Assembly (NCBI RefSeq): GCF_008831075.1
Contig: NZ_WBJX01000004.1
Span: 297,358 to 361,357, forward strand
Length of the DNA stretch: 64,000 bases
Reading direction: 5' to 3'
DNA from: Pseudoclavibacter terrae
Lineage (GTDB): Bacteria > Actinomycetota > Actinomycetes > Actinomycetales > Microbacteriaceae
The notes under the pieces were generated by a model. The model saw only the letters and a list, made by a program, of their open reading frames with translations, ran no database searches and was not told where the DNA came from. Made by a program: the position numbers and the translations under genes. Below, in pieces: positions 25,678-34,358 of the stretch. Every line of letters starts with the position of its first letter. The stretch's first letter is position 1.

Positions 25678-26426
25678 GACAGACCGTTCTTGCCTCCGCA
25701 AACACTGAGATCCGCCGCCTCACGCGGTCGGGGCTCCTGCTGGGTCTGATCGTCGCGTTCATGTTCTTCGGCCTGTCGGCACCAGTGCTCGCAACCCATA
25801 TGCAGGAGATCTTCAGCGCAGCTGCCAATACCGAACAGATCAGCATGACCGCTTCAGCAGCCACCCCAGCCGACGGGATCGCGCTCTACAACCAGAGTGC
25901 CATGCAACTCGGCCTCATCCTGTCCGTTGCCACCGCGATCACGTCGCTGACGTGGGACACGAGACCCGGCTCGTCAATCTTCTACCGCACTCGCGTACGA
26001 ACGCTCTCATACCTGACCGTGCCCCGCCTTGGGGTCGACGGGCTCGCGGCGGTGGCGAGCTACACCCTTGGCCTCGCGTGTGCTGGCATCGTCACCACTG
26101 CGGTCATCGGGCCGCTGTCCCCGACGCTCATCGCAACAGTCTGGGTTTCCTCATCGTTGTATCTCGCGATGGCCATGAGCATCGGCTATCTGCTCATGAC
26201 CGTCTTCCGCCGAACCGCGGCAACTCTCGCAGTGTCCGTGGTTCTGCTCCTCGCGCTGCCCCTCCTCAACCAAGTGGGCGCAACAGCAAGCTGGACGCCC
26301 ACGGCCCTTCTCGCGCAGACAGAACTCACTACGCCGCCCCTGCTCATTACAGGAACCGTGATCATTGGTTGCGTACTGGTGGCAGAGAGGATCGCAAGAC
26401 AACAGACGCTCCGTCGCGATGCCTAA
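25674..26426 (+). CDS. ABC transporter permease (second system)
   Basis: A 250-residue protein with six predicted helices (first near residues 20-40 with AFMFFGLSAPVLA, last near 220-238) and an extracytoplasmic loop rich in Ala/Thr between helices 1 and 2. ATG overlaps the stop of its ATPase. It ends the five-protein transporter operon 22448-26426. Possible substrates are peptides or hydrophobic drugs, by analogy with BcrAB- and YxlFG-like systems. Confidence 0.85.
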   Translation: MRQTVLASANTEIRRLTRSGLLLGLIVAFMFFGLSAPVLATHMQEIFSAAANTEQISMTASAATPADGIALYNQSAMQLGLILSVATAITSLTWDTRPGSSIFYRTRVRTLSYLTVPRLGVDGLAAVASYTLGLACAGIVTTAVIGPLSPTLIATVWVSSSLYLAMAMSIGYLLMTVFRRTAATLAVSVVLLLALPLLNQVGATASWTPTALLAQTELTTPPLLITGTVIIGCVLVAERIARQQTLRRDA

Positions 26427-26592
26427 ACACCCTTCGAAGGAGGACGCCCTAATCTCCTTGGGCGGGAAGCGGCTATCCGCGTGTCAACAACTATTGGCAG
26501 TCCGAGACACGGTGGCCGCCAGTTGATGCCGAGCTGTCCCCGAGGAACTCTTGTCTGCGAGATCGGCACCGGGGGCGGTTCCGGCAGCCGGC

Positions 26593-26640
26593 ATGTCTCA
26601 AAACCTTCTTGTCGCAAAACCCATGGGTTTCGCGAAACAG
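26593..26640. repeat. Palindromic repeat family AACCCATGGGTT, copy 5 (best-conserved)
   Basis: TGTCTCAAAACCTTCTTG followed at 26612-26635 by a 24 bp near-perfect palindrome whose arms are TCGCAAAACCC and GGGTTTCGCGA around AT (one mismatch). It lies in the 248-base gap after the ABC operon. Confidence 0.75.
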
Positions 26641-26674
26641 GGTGCTGGCGAGTTCTCTCCGTCATAATGTTGCG

Positions 26675-26836
26675 ATGGTGAGCAGGGGACTGAAGAAGCG
26701 CATTCTGCGCCTGGCCTCCAGCTCGCCAGCGCAAGGAGATGCGGGCTTGCCGGCCTGGCCCTACGACGTCGACTTCGTGCTGAACGAAGGCCGGTCGAGG
26801 ACCACCTCAGTCGGCACGGCCGCCTTGCGCGAGTGA
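26675..26836 (+). CDS. Possible leaderless small protein
   Basis: A 53-residue frame from ATG 26675, six bases after CATAAT, which is the spacing expected for a -10 box of a leaderless actinobacterial gene. The product is basic at the start (SRGLKKRILRLASSS) and contains GLPAWPYDVDFVLNEGR. No family recognised; it could be the N-terminal remnant of a longer gene. The following 286 bases (26837-27122) show no convincing gene. Confidence 0.35.
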   Translation: MVSRGLKKRILRLASSSPAQGDAGLPAWPYDVDFVLNEGRSRTTSVGTAALRE

Positions 26837-27122
26837 TTGCCTAGTCGGAGCATCACGGCGATGTCCTCGTAGACTCCCACCGACCGAGAACATTGTGCGA
26901 CGGAGGCGCGTGTGCTGCCTGACCGACGTTTTCGTGGTCCAGCGCTGACCTGGATCGAGAATGGGTGCGGCTCTTGCCGTGCCCGGTGGGAGCGTCGCGA
27001 TGCGCGTGAGCCACGCGAACTCGGCTCGGTTCCCATCCAGATGTCGGAGCACTTCCGCTGCGGATGCCAGGAGTCGAGTCTCCTCTATTCGTGCAGCAGC
27101 TGAGCCCGTATGATCACGCCTC

Positions 27123-27614
27123 GTGAAGAGCCTGAACGTTCCGATGATCGTCGATTCCAGCTCGTGGTGGGACAAGGCCGTCGAAGTGCCCAACATCGAT
27201 CACGAACCTGCCGGACACGCGACCTGGCTGTGGGACCATCCATCGGTCTTCGACACCGACCACGACGAGACACTCCTGTTCGTGGAGACCGGACGCGGGG
27301 TTACCCGGTGCGGGACGGCTGACGACTTCAGTCAGGACGTCCTGTTCGAGAACGTGCCCATGGGATACACCAGCCTGACGCTGCTCGAGAAGCGCGCGGT
27401 CGTCATGGGTGGTCGTGTCTCGCGCCTGTGGCCTGGTGAACGTCGAACGCAGGGATACGTCGCGAGCACGGTGGATGCGGCGGGGCGGCCTCTCGGGGCG
27501 GGTCACGATTCGATCCTCTGGCAGAGCATTCACCGCGCGCTGCGATGGTCGGCGATCGTCCCGGACCGCCCGTTCACCGTCGGCGCCGTGCTCAGCTCAC
27601 AGGCCTGGCACTGA
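27123..27614 (+). CDS. Hypothetical protein
   Basis: A 163-residue soluble protein starting with GTG at 27123. It is Trp-rich at the ends (SSSWWDK, ATWLWDHP, SILWQSIHRALRWSA) with acidic stretches (FDTDHDET). The frame has strong third-position GC, supporting coding. I do not recognise the family, and its neighbours (a membrane protein on the other strand and a gene-poor gap) give no clue. Confidence 0.55.
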   Translation: MKSLNVPMIVDSSSWWDKAVEVPNIDHEPAGHATWLWDHPSVFDTDHDETLLFVETGRGVTRCGTADDFSQDVLFENVPMGYTSLTLLEKRAVVMGGRVSRLWPGERRTQGYVASTVDAAGRPLGAGHDSILWQSIHRALRWSAIVPDRPFTVGAVLSSQAWH

Positions 27615-27697
27615 TCGCCGTCGGCTCAGATTGGCGGCGCCCGCATCCGACTGCCGGTCAACCGGATTGGTGAACCCGTTCGACTTGTCTCAGCTTC

Positions 27698-28321
27698 TTA
27701 GCCTGCGACCCACGGAGCCGTGAGGCCCGCACGGAGGGCACGATCAAGGTCGTCGAACTGACGACCGCGCAGCACGATGAGGGGCGCGTTGCAGGTGGCC
27801 TTCCGCCTGCTCCCCCAGGTCATTCCGACGAACGCGAGCTGGTCGGCGTCGGCGGTCCAGATGAAGACGACGCCGTCACCTCCGCGGGTCTGCTCCGACA
27901 GCGGCACATACCGGGTCGGATCACCGGAGGCGAACGCCGCGTGGAGCCGCTCGAACGCGTCCGGGCTGAGCGCGTGGTACCCCTCGAAACGCTTCCGGAG
28001 TGGCGTGCCGGTCTGCTCGCGAACCCACACTCGCGTCCAGGACCCAGTGATCGCCCCGACAGCGAACACTCCGAAGGTCACGGCGAGGATGATGATCGCA
28101 ATGGGAAGAATCCCCAGCCCCCGCATCGCCTGATATCGCGGGCGCGACGCTTCCTCAGCGCTCTCCTTCGAGTACTCCATCAACCCGGCGAAGTTCACCA
28201 CCGCGAACACCACCGCTGCCATGCACAGCAGGAGCGCACCCGTCGCCACGATCGTGCGTGGCAGGGAACGCCGAGAGACGAAGCCAGGAGTCCGCGAAAA
28301 CGTCGCGTCGTAGAGAGCCAC
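27698..28321 (-). CDS. Two-helix membrane protein, paralogue of 20075-20728
   Basis: About 207 residues from the GTG at 28321 (frame open to 28498). It begins ALYDATFSRTPGF, has helices near residues 25-47 and 70-95, then LRKRFEGYHALSPDAFERLHAAF and VVFIWTADADQLAFVGMTW. All of these align with the protein at 20075. The two copies bracket the ABC-transporter/immunity-like stretch 20738-27614, in opposite orientation. Divergent from the ABC operon at 28531. Function unknown. Confidence 0.75.
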   Translation of the reverse strand: MALYDATFSRTPGFVSRRSLPRTIVATGALLLCMAAVVFAVVNFAGLMEYSKESAEEASRPRYQAMRGLGILPIAIIILAVTFGVFAVGAITGSWTRVWVREQTGTPLRKRFEGYHALSPDAFERLHAAFASGDPTRYVPLSEQTRGGDGVVFIWTADADQLAFVGMTWGSRRKATCNAPLIVLRGRQFDDLDRALRAGLTAPWVAG

Positions 28322-28530
28322 ACCCCAGCATCCCAGGTCTGCGAGCCTGCTGCCTGAGCGCGCCGGCGGGCGCTGGTGGCATGCGGAATCTGCTTCCGCG
28401 CATTCTGCGGGGCGGTTCGGGATGCGCGACGCGACCAGCCGCAGTTCAACCCCTGGTTGGCATCCGCTCGAACCCGTCGTCCGTAGCGTCGAGGGCACAA
28501 CGCATCCGCTGGGAGAAGGAGCACGACGCC

Positions 28531-29433
28531 ATGACGATCGAAGTCGAGGGCCTGACCAAGCAGTATGGGGACAAGCATGCGGTGCGGGATGTGAGCTTCA
28601 CTGTCCAACCGGGCAAAGTCACGGGGTTCCTGGGCCCGAACGGAGCCGGCAAGTCCACGACGATGCGCTCCGTCGTCGGGCTCGACCGCCCCACCTCCGG
28701 GCGCGCGCTCATCGATGGCAGCGAGTACCGAGCATTCGCGGCGCCGCTGCGCGAGGTCGGTGCCCTGCTCGACGCGAAGGCGGCGCGCAGGTCCCGCACA
28801 GCGCTGAACTACCTCACCTCGATCGCGGCGACGCACCGGATTCCGCGCTCGCGCGTCACTGAGGTGCTCGAAGCCACGGGCCTCAGCTCGGTCGCCCGGA
28901 AGAAGGTCGGCGGGTTCTCCCTCGGCATGGGTCAGCGCCTGGGCATCGCCGCAGCGCTCCTCGGCGACCCTGGCACGCTCATCCTCGACGAGCCCGTCAA
29001 CGGCCTCGACCCCGAGGGCGTGACCTGGGTGCGCGAACTGCTGGCTCGGCTGGCATCCGAGGGGCGAACGGTCTTCCTCTCCTCGCACCTGCTGAGCGAG
29101 CTCGCGCTCATCGCTGACCACGTGATCATCATCGGCCGCGGTGAGATCATCGCCGATTCACCACTCAGCTCGCTCACCGATCAAGGGGGCAGCCGCGTCC
29201 GCGTGCGAACGCCGGACGCCCGAACCCTCACCCATCGACTCACGACCACGGGGGTGACGGTCGCATCGAACGAACCCGGCCTGTTGGAGGTCGAAGGCCT
29301 CACCGCCGAGCAGATCGCCCGCGCCGCCCACGAGGCGGGAGTGCTGCTCACCGAGTTGACGCCGCTGCGCCAGACCCTCGAAGAGGCCTACAACCACCTC
29401 ACCCGCGACTCCGTCGAGTACGCCTCGGCCTGA
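28531..29433 (+). CDS. ABC transporter ATP-binding protein of a TCS-linked drug/peptide exporter
   Basis: A 300-residue ATPase: Walker A GPNGAGKS (residues ~37-44), signature FSLGMGQR, Walker B LILDEPVNGLDP and SSHLLSE, with a C-terminal regulatory domain of ~90 residues. These features place it with BcrA/LnrL-type exporters. ATG 28531 has AGAAGGAG nine bases upstream; the longer frame to 28258 is a shadow of the opposite gene. It leads a four-gene operon with a permease and a NarL-type two-component system, the usual arrangement for antimicrobial sensing and resistance. Confidence 0.92.
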   Translation: MTIEVEGLTKQYGDKHAVRDVSFTVQPGKVTGFLGPNGAGKSTTMRSVVGLDRPTSGRALIDGSEYRAFAAPLREVGALLDAKAARRSRTALNYLTSIAATHRIPRSRVTEVLEATGLSSVARKKVGGFSLGMGQRLGIAAALLGDPGTLILDEPVNGLDPEGVTWVRELLARLASEGRTVFLSSHLLSELALIADHVIIIGRGEIIADSPLSSLTDQGGSRVRVRTPDARTLTHRLTTTGVTVASNEPGLLEVEGLTAEQIARAAHEAGVLLTELTPLRQTLEEAYNHLTRDSVEYASA

Positions 29434-29460
29434 TCCCGCTTCCCCCACGAAAGGACCCTC

Positions 29461-30282
29461 ATGAGCACCACCACCGACACCACCCGCGCCCGCACCGTGC
29501 GCCAGGTCCGCGTGCGCAAGGTCAGCTTGGGTGGCGCTGTCGTCTCCGAATGGATCAAGTTCCGGGGACTGGCGTCGAACCACGCCCTCGCAGGACTCAC
29601 GGCCCTGCTCCTGGTCGCCAACGGGGTCGCGATGCCCTGGGCTTACGTCTTCCGCGACCGTGGCTCACCCCAGGCTGACTACGACGCCTACCCCGAGATG
29701 ATCGTCGACAAGACCGGCTACGTCGGCATCATCCTCGCTGTGCTCGCGGTGCTGATGATCACGAACGAGTACCGCTCCGGGCAGATCAGCACCACGCTGC
29801 TCTCGGTTCCGCGACGGACGCCGGTGCTCGTCGCGAAGGGCGCCATCGTCGCGGGCATCGCCTTCGTGATCGGAGCAGCCAGCTCGGCAATCGGGTTCGC
29901 GGTCGCCCCGACGGTCCTCGCCGGTGGCGGGTACAGCTACGTCCTGGACACCCCAGACCTGCTCCGCCTCGTCGCCGGCTCGGGGCTGTACCTCGCCGCC
30001 ATCAGCATCATCGGTCTTGCGATCGGTGCGATCATCCGCAACGTCATCGCCGCGGTGCTCGCGACGATCACGTTCCTCCTCATCGTGCCCGTGATCCCGC
30101 AGATGTTCACCGAGTTCGGCACTGAGATCACCCGCTTCTTCCCCATCCAAGCAGGCTCGCTGCTGCTCGCCCCCGTCGGCACGGACCCGATGGGCCCGTG
30201 GACTGGCTACGTCGTTCTGCTGACCTGGGCACTGGCGCTCTTCGCGGTCGCGACCATCCTGCTCAAGCGCCGCGACGCCTGA
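29461..30282 (+). CDS. ABC-2 transporter permease
   Basis: A 273-residue permease with a ~45-residue polar N-terminus (VSEWIKFRGLASN just before helix 1) and six helices; the ITNEYRSGQISTTLLSVPRR segment between helices 2 and 3 is typical of ABC-2 permeases that pair with BcrA-like ATPases. It follows the ATPase by 27 bases with AAAGGA upstream of its ATG. Acts in the cytoplasmic membrane. Confidence 0.9.
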   Translation: MSTTTDTTRARTVRQVRVRKVSLGGAVVSEWIKFRGLASNHALAGLTALLLVANGVAMPWAYVFRDRGSPQADYDAYPEMIVDKTGYVGIILAVLAVLMITNEYRSGQISTTLLSVPRRTPVLVAKGAIVAGIAFVIGAASSAIGFAVAPTVLAGGGYSYVLDTPDLLRLVAGSGLYLAAISIIGLAIGAIIRNVIAAVLATITFLLIVPVIPQMFTEFGTEITRFFPIQAGSLLLAPVGTDPMGPWTGYVVLLTWALALFAVATILLKRRDA

Positions 30283-30343
30283 GCACTGGACTGAACAGGC
30301 AGCAGGGGACAATGTGAGAACAGTTCAGGATGGAGGTCAGAGC

Positions 30344-31561
30344 ATGGGTGCTCGCGCTTCGGTCCCGGCAGTGGATGCGGCGGACGTCGACCGCGTGCTC
30401 GGCACGCGGCTACCGCGCTGGCTTGCCGCCCATCCGAGGACGGTGGATGCGCTCATCGCCCTCATCTGCCTGTCAGCTCAAGCACTCGTGCTCATCCTCC
30501 CCGGTGAGCAACCGCTGTGGCCTGGCCTGCTTCTCGCGATCCTCTCGTGTGGGCTGCTGCTGTGGCGGCGGGTGTCTCCGCGAGCGGTCCTCATCGCAGT
30601 CGTGCTGGTGGGCGTGGCTGGCACGCTTCTGCCTGCCCCGGTTGCCCTGCTGGGCCTGCCCGTCGCCGTCGTGCTCTCCACGCTGGCCTCCGCGACGCCG
30701 ACTGCGACTGCGCTCGTGGGGTACGCCATCGTCGTGGGTCTGCCCGCGCTCGGGGCGCTTCTGCTGTACGCGACGACGGGTGTGACCCATGCGCCGTCGC
30801 TGCTGGACCCCCTGGCGCTGCTCGCTCTCGCTCTCGGCATCGCCGCTCGCGGCACCGCGCGCCGCCGAGAAGCCCTCACGGAATTGATGAACGAACGGCT
30901 CAGCACGGCGCGTGGCGTGGAACGGCAGCGCATCTCCGCGGAGATGCACGACATCGTCGCCCACTCGCTCTCGACGATGATCGCCCTCGCCGATGGCGCA
31001 TCCAACGGCTGGCAGAAGCACCCGGAGCGGTCAGCGCTGGCACTCGACAGGCTCGGCGAGGTCGGGCGAAGCGCACTCGCCGACATGAACAGGATCCTGC
31101 ACGTGCTCCGCGACGACGACGCGGTGCTGGACGAGCGCCTGCACCGCTCGGGCCACAACGTCCCGGAGCTGGAGGAACTGGTCGAGGTCTTCCGAGATGC
31201 GGGTCTGCCCGTCACACTCACCCGCTCTGGCGAGGCGATGCCCGCGAATCCCGCACTATCGACGACGGTGTATCGCATCGTTCAGGAGTCGCTCACCAAC
31301 GCGCTGCGCTACGCCGCAGGGGCCACTCGAATCGAGGTCAGCATCGACGTGGCTGGGGGCACTGTCATGGTGCAGGTCGCTGACGACGGACGCGCCGATC
31401 CCCGCGGGGGCCGAGTCCCGAGCCAGGGCAGTGGCCGGGGGCTGCTCGGTGTCGCCGAGCGTGCCGCGGCGTTCGGCGGCGGCAGCTCGGCTGGCCCACG
31501 ACCGGGCGGCGGCTGGGTGACGACAGCCACTCTGCGGACCGACGGAGACGCACGCGCATGA
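30344..31561 (+). CDS. Sensor histidine kinase, NarL/DesK-like
   Basis: A 405-residue kinase. ATG 30344 was chosen for GGAGGT six bases upstream, over a GTG at 30314. About four to five helices occupy residues ~35-170, followed by the HisKA_3 dimerisation motif [18 protein letters not shown] with the phospho-acceptor His in MHDI, and an HATPase domain with [12 protein letters not shown] and [16 protein letters not shown]. Short loops between helices suggest sensing within the membrane, possibly through the neighbouring transporter. Its stop overlaps the regulator ATG (ATGA). Confidence 0.92.
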   Translation: MGARASVPAVDAADVDRVLGTRLPRWLAAHPRTVDALIALICLSAQALVLILPGEQPLWPGLLLAILSCGLLLWRRVSPRAVLIAVVLVGVAGTLLPAPVALLGLPVAVVLSTLASATPTATALVGYAIVVGLPALGALLLYATTGVTHAPSLLDPLALLALALGIAARGTARRREALTELMNERLSTARGVERQRISAEMHDIVAHSLSTMIALADGASNGWQKHPERSALALDRLGEVGRSALADMNRILHVLRDDDAVLDERLHRSGHNVPELEELVEVFRDAGLPVTLTRSGEAMPANPALSTTVYRIVQESLTNALRYAAGATRIEVSIDVAGGTVMVQVADDGRADPRGGRVPSQGSGRGLLGVAERAAAFGGGSSAGPRPGGGWVTTATLRTDGDARA

Positions 31562-32256
31562 CCGAGATCAGTTCGCCGAAGATCAGAGCCCTCCTCGTCG
31601 ACGACCAGGAGCTCGTTCGGATGGGCACGGCGCTGACCCTGGACTCGGCCGACGACATCGAGGTCGTCGGCGAAGCGGCCACGGGCGAGGAGGCGATCCG
31701 CCGCACCCGCGAGCTCAAGCCCGATGTCGTGTTGATGGATGTGCGGATGCCCGGCATCGGCGGCGTGGAGGCGACCAGGATCATCACCACCGCTCACCCG
31801 AGCACGCGGGTGATCGTGCTCACCACCTTCGACATCGACGAGTACGCCTTCGGCGGTCTCGACGCCGGTGCAAGCGCCTTCCTCCTCAAGAGCACACCGC
31901 CGGATCGGCTCCGGGAGGCCGTGAGGACGGTTCATTCGGGCGAAGCCGTGGTCGAGCCCCGGATCACGAAGCAGCTGATAGACCACTACACCTCCAGAGG
32001 GTCGCATCTGCACCCTGAGAGCCCTGCGAGCCCCGTGGACGACGACCCGAGCCATCCGCTCGACCCGCTCAGCCCGCGCGAGCTCGAGGTGTTCGCGTGC
32101 GTGGTCGCCGGACTCTCCAACGGTGAGATCTGCGAGACGCTCCACCTCTCCCCCGCCACGGTGAAGACGCACGTGAACCGCATCTTCGCCAAGCTGCACG
32201 TCCGCGACCGAGTTCATGCGGTCATCCTCGGGCACGAGCTGAAAAGGCGACGGTAG
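31558..32256 (+). CDS. LuxR/NarL-family response regulator
   Basis: A 232-residue regulator. The receiver domain (1-125) carries the acidic pocket LLVDDQ and phospho-accepting Asp in [11 protein letters not shown], and Lys in FLLKS. A linker of ~25 residues leads to a LuxR helix-turn-helix ([21 protein letters not shown], then [12 protein letters not shown]). It should be phosphorylated by the kinase encoded just before it and activate the ABC operon. Confidence 0.93.
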   Translation: MTEISSPKIRALLVDDQELVRMGTALTLDSADDIEVVGEAATGEEAIRRTRELKPDVVLMDVRMPGIGGVEATRIITTAHPSTRVIVLTTFDIDEYAFGGLDAGASAFLLKSTPPDRLREAVRTVHSGEAVVEPRITKQLIDHYTSRGSHLHPESPASPVDDDPSHPLDPLSPRELEVFACVVAGLSNGEICETLHLSPATVKTHVNRIFAKLHVRDRVHAVILGHELKRRR

Positions 32257-32378
32257 GGGCGGGGGCAGCACGGACGGCTAGCGAGGAACGATCGCCCCCG
32301 GTGGTATCGCCGGGTTGGGCTTTGCGTGTCCCAGAGCGACGCGTGCCGATGCGGTGCGGTGCGGTGCGCATCCATCTC

Positions 32379-32406
32379 AGTTAAGAAACGCGTGTACACT
32401 AACTCC
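32379..32406 (+). promoter_or_regulatory. Leaderless promoter and operator of the TetR gene
   Basis: TACACT (32395-32400) sits six bases before the ATG at 32407, the spacing of a -10 box for a leaderless transcript. It overlaps an 8 bp palindrome GTGTACAC (32392-32399) and is framed by AGTTA (32379-32383) and TAACT (32400-32404), a likely TetR operator. Confidence 0.5.
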
Positions 32407-32958
32407 ATGGCCCGCCCGCGTCGACTCGAAGATGAACAGCTGCTGGCTCGGATCGTCGAGGCTCTGGAGCAGCGCACCGACTTCAGTCCGTGGTCGCTTG
32501 CGGATGTTGCCCCGGCGGCCGGTATCGGCGCCTCGGGCTTGGTCAAGCGCTTCGGCTCGAAGGCGGGGCTCGTCCAGGCGCTCACCCGGCGGTGGGTCGA
32601 GCTCATCCCACAGGGACCTCCGCCCGCCGGAGTGGACCCTGGCGACGCGCTCCGCGAGTACGTGGGGCGCGAATTCGGCGCTGGCTCGGCGGCAGGCGCC
32701 CTGTACGCCCTGTCGGAGATCATCGGGGAACTTCGAGACCCGATGCTCAGCGCGCTGCTGGCTGAGGGCTGGGAGAGACAAGCCACCCGACTCGCTGAAC
32801 TCCTCGAGGCGATGGACCTTCCGCGCCTCGCCGACGCGCGGGCCGGAGGCGCGGTGCTGCTCGATGCCCTCCACGGGTCCCTGCTGCGCACTGCAGTGAA
32901 CCGCGACCCCGTTTCTTCCCTGATGACCCTCGATCGATTTCTGGAGATGTGGAAATGA
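32407..32958 (+). CDS. TetR-family transcriptional regulator
   Basis: A 183-residue regulator with an N-terminal helix-turn-helix (SLADVAPAAGIGASGLVKRFGSK) and a helical ligand domain. The ATG at 32407 is the natural start; no ribosome binding site precedes it but a -10 box does, so translation is probably leaderless. The next gene, a DHFR-like reductase, starts four bases before its end, so both are one unit and the regulator likely represses this pair. Confidence 0.88.
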   Translation: MARPRRLEDEQLLARIVEALEQRTDFSPWSLADVAPAAGIGASGLVKRFGSKAGLVQALTRRWVELIPQGPPPAGVDPGDALREYVGREFGAGSAAGALYALSEIIGELRDPMLSALLAEGWERQATRLAELLEAMDLPRLADARAGGAVLLDALHGSLLRTAVNRDPVSSLMTLDRFLEMWK

Positions 32959-33515
32959 ACTCTCGTACCTGGCGCGGCCGCGTCTTCATCGGCGTGAGCG
33001 CAGACGGCAAGATCGCGCGGGAGGACGGCACACTCGAGTGGCTGACCGACCCGTCGCCCCGACCGCACGCGGTGAGTGGGAACAGCGACCGCCCCGCACT
33101 CGTCTGGGAGACGTTCTCCCCGACCATCGACACGATCGTCATGGGGCGTGCAACGTACGAGTCGGTGCTGGGCTTCGACGGGTGGCCGTTCGACGGGAAG
33201 CGGGTGATCGTGCTCACCTCGCGAACAGCGGTCGAGGATGCGCGCGTGACGAGGGCCGAGTCCGTCGACGAGGCGACCCGCCTCCTCGAGGAAGGCGGAG
33301 CGGCGGAGGTGTACATCGACGGTGGCCGCACCATCCAGTCGTTCCTTCGCGCAGGCCTCGTCGACGAGATCACCCTGTCGGTCGCCCCCATCATTCTCGG
33401 CTCTGGACGATCACTCTTCGGTGCCCTCGACGCCGACGTACTGCTCACGGTCCGGGGCAGTCATGCCACCGAGGATGGCCTCGTCCGAACCACGTACGAC
33501 GTGACGACCCGGTGA
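32955..33515 (+). CDS. Dihydrofolate reductase-family protein (RibD C-terminal domain)
   Basis: A 186-residue single-domain reductase: FIGVSADGKIAR at the start, DTIVMGRATYESV, GKRVIVLTSR, then EVYIDGGRTIQSFL and APIILGSGRSLFG. These are the RibD_C/DHFR-like landmarks of the YwjB/YyaP type, binding NADPH. True folate reduction is unlikely; the physiological substrate is unknown. ATG 32955 has GGAG eight bases upstream and overlaps the TetR stop; a GTG two codons earlier is possible. Convergent with the kinase gene at 33561. Confidence 0.88.
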   Translation: MNSRTWRGRVFIGVSADGKIAREDGTLEWLTDPSPRPHAVSGNSDRPALVWETFSPTIDTIVMGRATYESVLGFDGWPFDGKRVIVLTSRTAVEDARVTRAESVDEATRLLEEGGAAEVYIDGGRTIQSFLRAGLVDEITLSVAPIILGSGRSLFGALDADVLLTVRGSHATEDGLVRTTYDVTTR

Positions 33516-33560
33516 GATGGATCGCGTGAGTTCGCGTCGAGCGGTCGAGCACCAGGAACG

Positions 33561-34358
33561 CTAGCGCCAGAAGGCAGCGCCCGCCGTGGTTGCGTACTGG
33601 TCGTGACCCTGCAGCCCCGAGAATGCCGCGGCTCCGCTGATCCCCGCTGCGAAACCGAGCTGCGCGGGGACGACGGGAGCGGTGCAGTCGATGAGTGGCA
33701 GGAATTTCTCCGGCGTCGAGGAGATGCCGCCCCCGATGACGATGAGATCCGGGGACATCAAGCGCTCGAGCGCGTCGAGGTAGATCTGGAGGTTGCCTGC
33801 CCACGCGACCCAGGACAGCCCGAGTCGTTCCCGTGCCACGGAGGAAGCTTTGGACTCCCAGTCGATTCCGTTGATCTCCAGGTGGCCGAGTTCGCTGTTC
33901 GGGATGAGAGTTCCGTTGTGAATGAGGGCGGTGCCGATGCCTGTGCCGAGCGTGACGAGAATCACGAGACCGCCTTCCCCCTTGGCGGCGCCGTAGCGCG
34001 TCTCTGCGTAGCCTGCCGCGTCGGCGTCGTTCATCGCGACAGCGGTTCGGTTGAGTTCGTTGGAGAGATGGGTAGTCGCGTCGAAGCCGATCCAGCCGGG
34101 ATCCATGTTCGCCGCGCTGAGTGTCACGCCCTTGCTGACGACGGACGGCAGACACACGCCGATCTGCTGGTGTTCGCCGGCAGGGTCGAGAAGCTGGACA
34201 CAACCGGCGATGGTGTCGACGACGTGGACAGGTGCACCACCTCGGGGCGTTGGCGCGTGCACTGCCTCTCCGACGAGCTTTCCGGTGCGGAGATCGACGA
34301 GCCCGGCTTTGATGGTCGTGCCGCCGACATCGACGCCGATGGTCGCATGTGGATTCAT
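33561..34358 (-). CDS. ppgK: ROK-family polyphosphate-dependent glucokinase
   Basis: A 265-residue kinase, the length of actinobacterial polyphosphate glucokinases. It has the phosphate-binding GVDVGGTTIKAGLVDL at the start, SAANMDPGWIGFDA, MNDADAAGYAETRYGA and TLGTGIGTALIHNG, matching PpgK segment by segment as remembered from M. tuberculosis. It phosphorylates glucose with polyphosphate and/or ATP. The ROK zinc motif (CxCGxxGC) is absent, as in PpgK. ATG 34358 has GGAGG upstream and overlaps the exporter stop (ATGA). As last gene of the glucoside operon it would activate the glucose released by the GH3 enzyme. Confidence 0.82.
   Translation of the reverse strand: MNPHATIGVDVGGTTIKAGLVDLRTGKLVGEAVHAPTPRGGAPVHVVDTIAGCVQLLDPAGEHQQIGVCLPSVVSKGVTLSAANMDPGWIGFDATTHLSNELNRTAVAMNDADAAGYAETRYGAAKGEGGLVILVTLGTGIGTALIHNGTLIPNSELGHLEINGIDWESKASSVARERLGLSWVAWAGNLQIYLDALERLMSPDLIVIGGGISSTPEKFLPLIDCTAPVVPAQLGFAAGISGAAAFSGLQGHDQYATTAGAAFWR

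Noticed and set aside
26807-27196. Minus-strand frame of 129 residues with AARIEETRLLASAAEVLRHL
   Set aside because: It overlaps the more convincing plus-strand gene at 27123, and its end is low in recognisable content; no family, start site or neighbour supports it.
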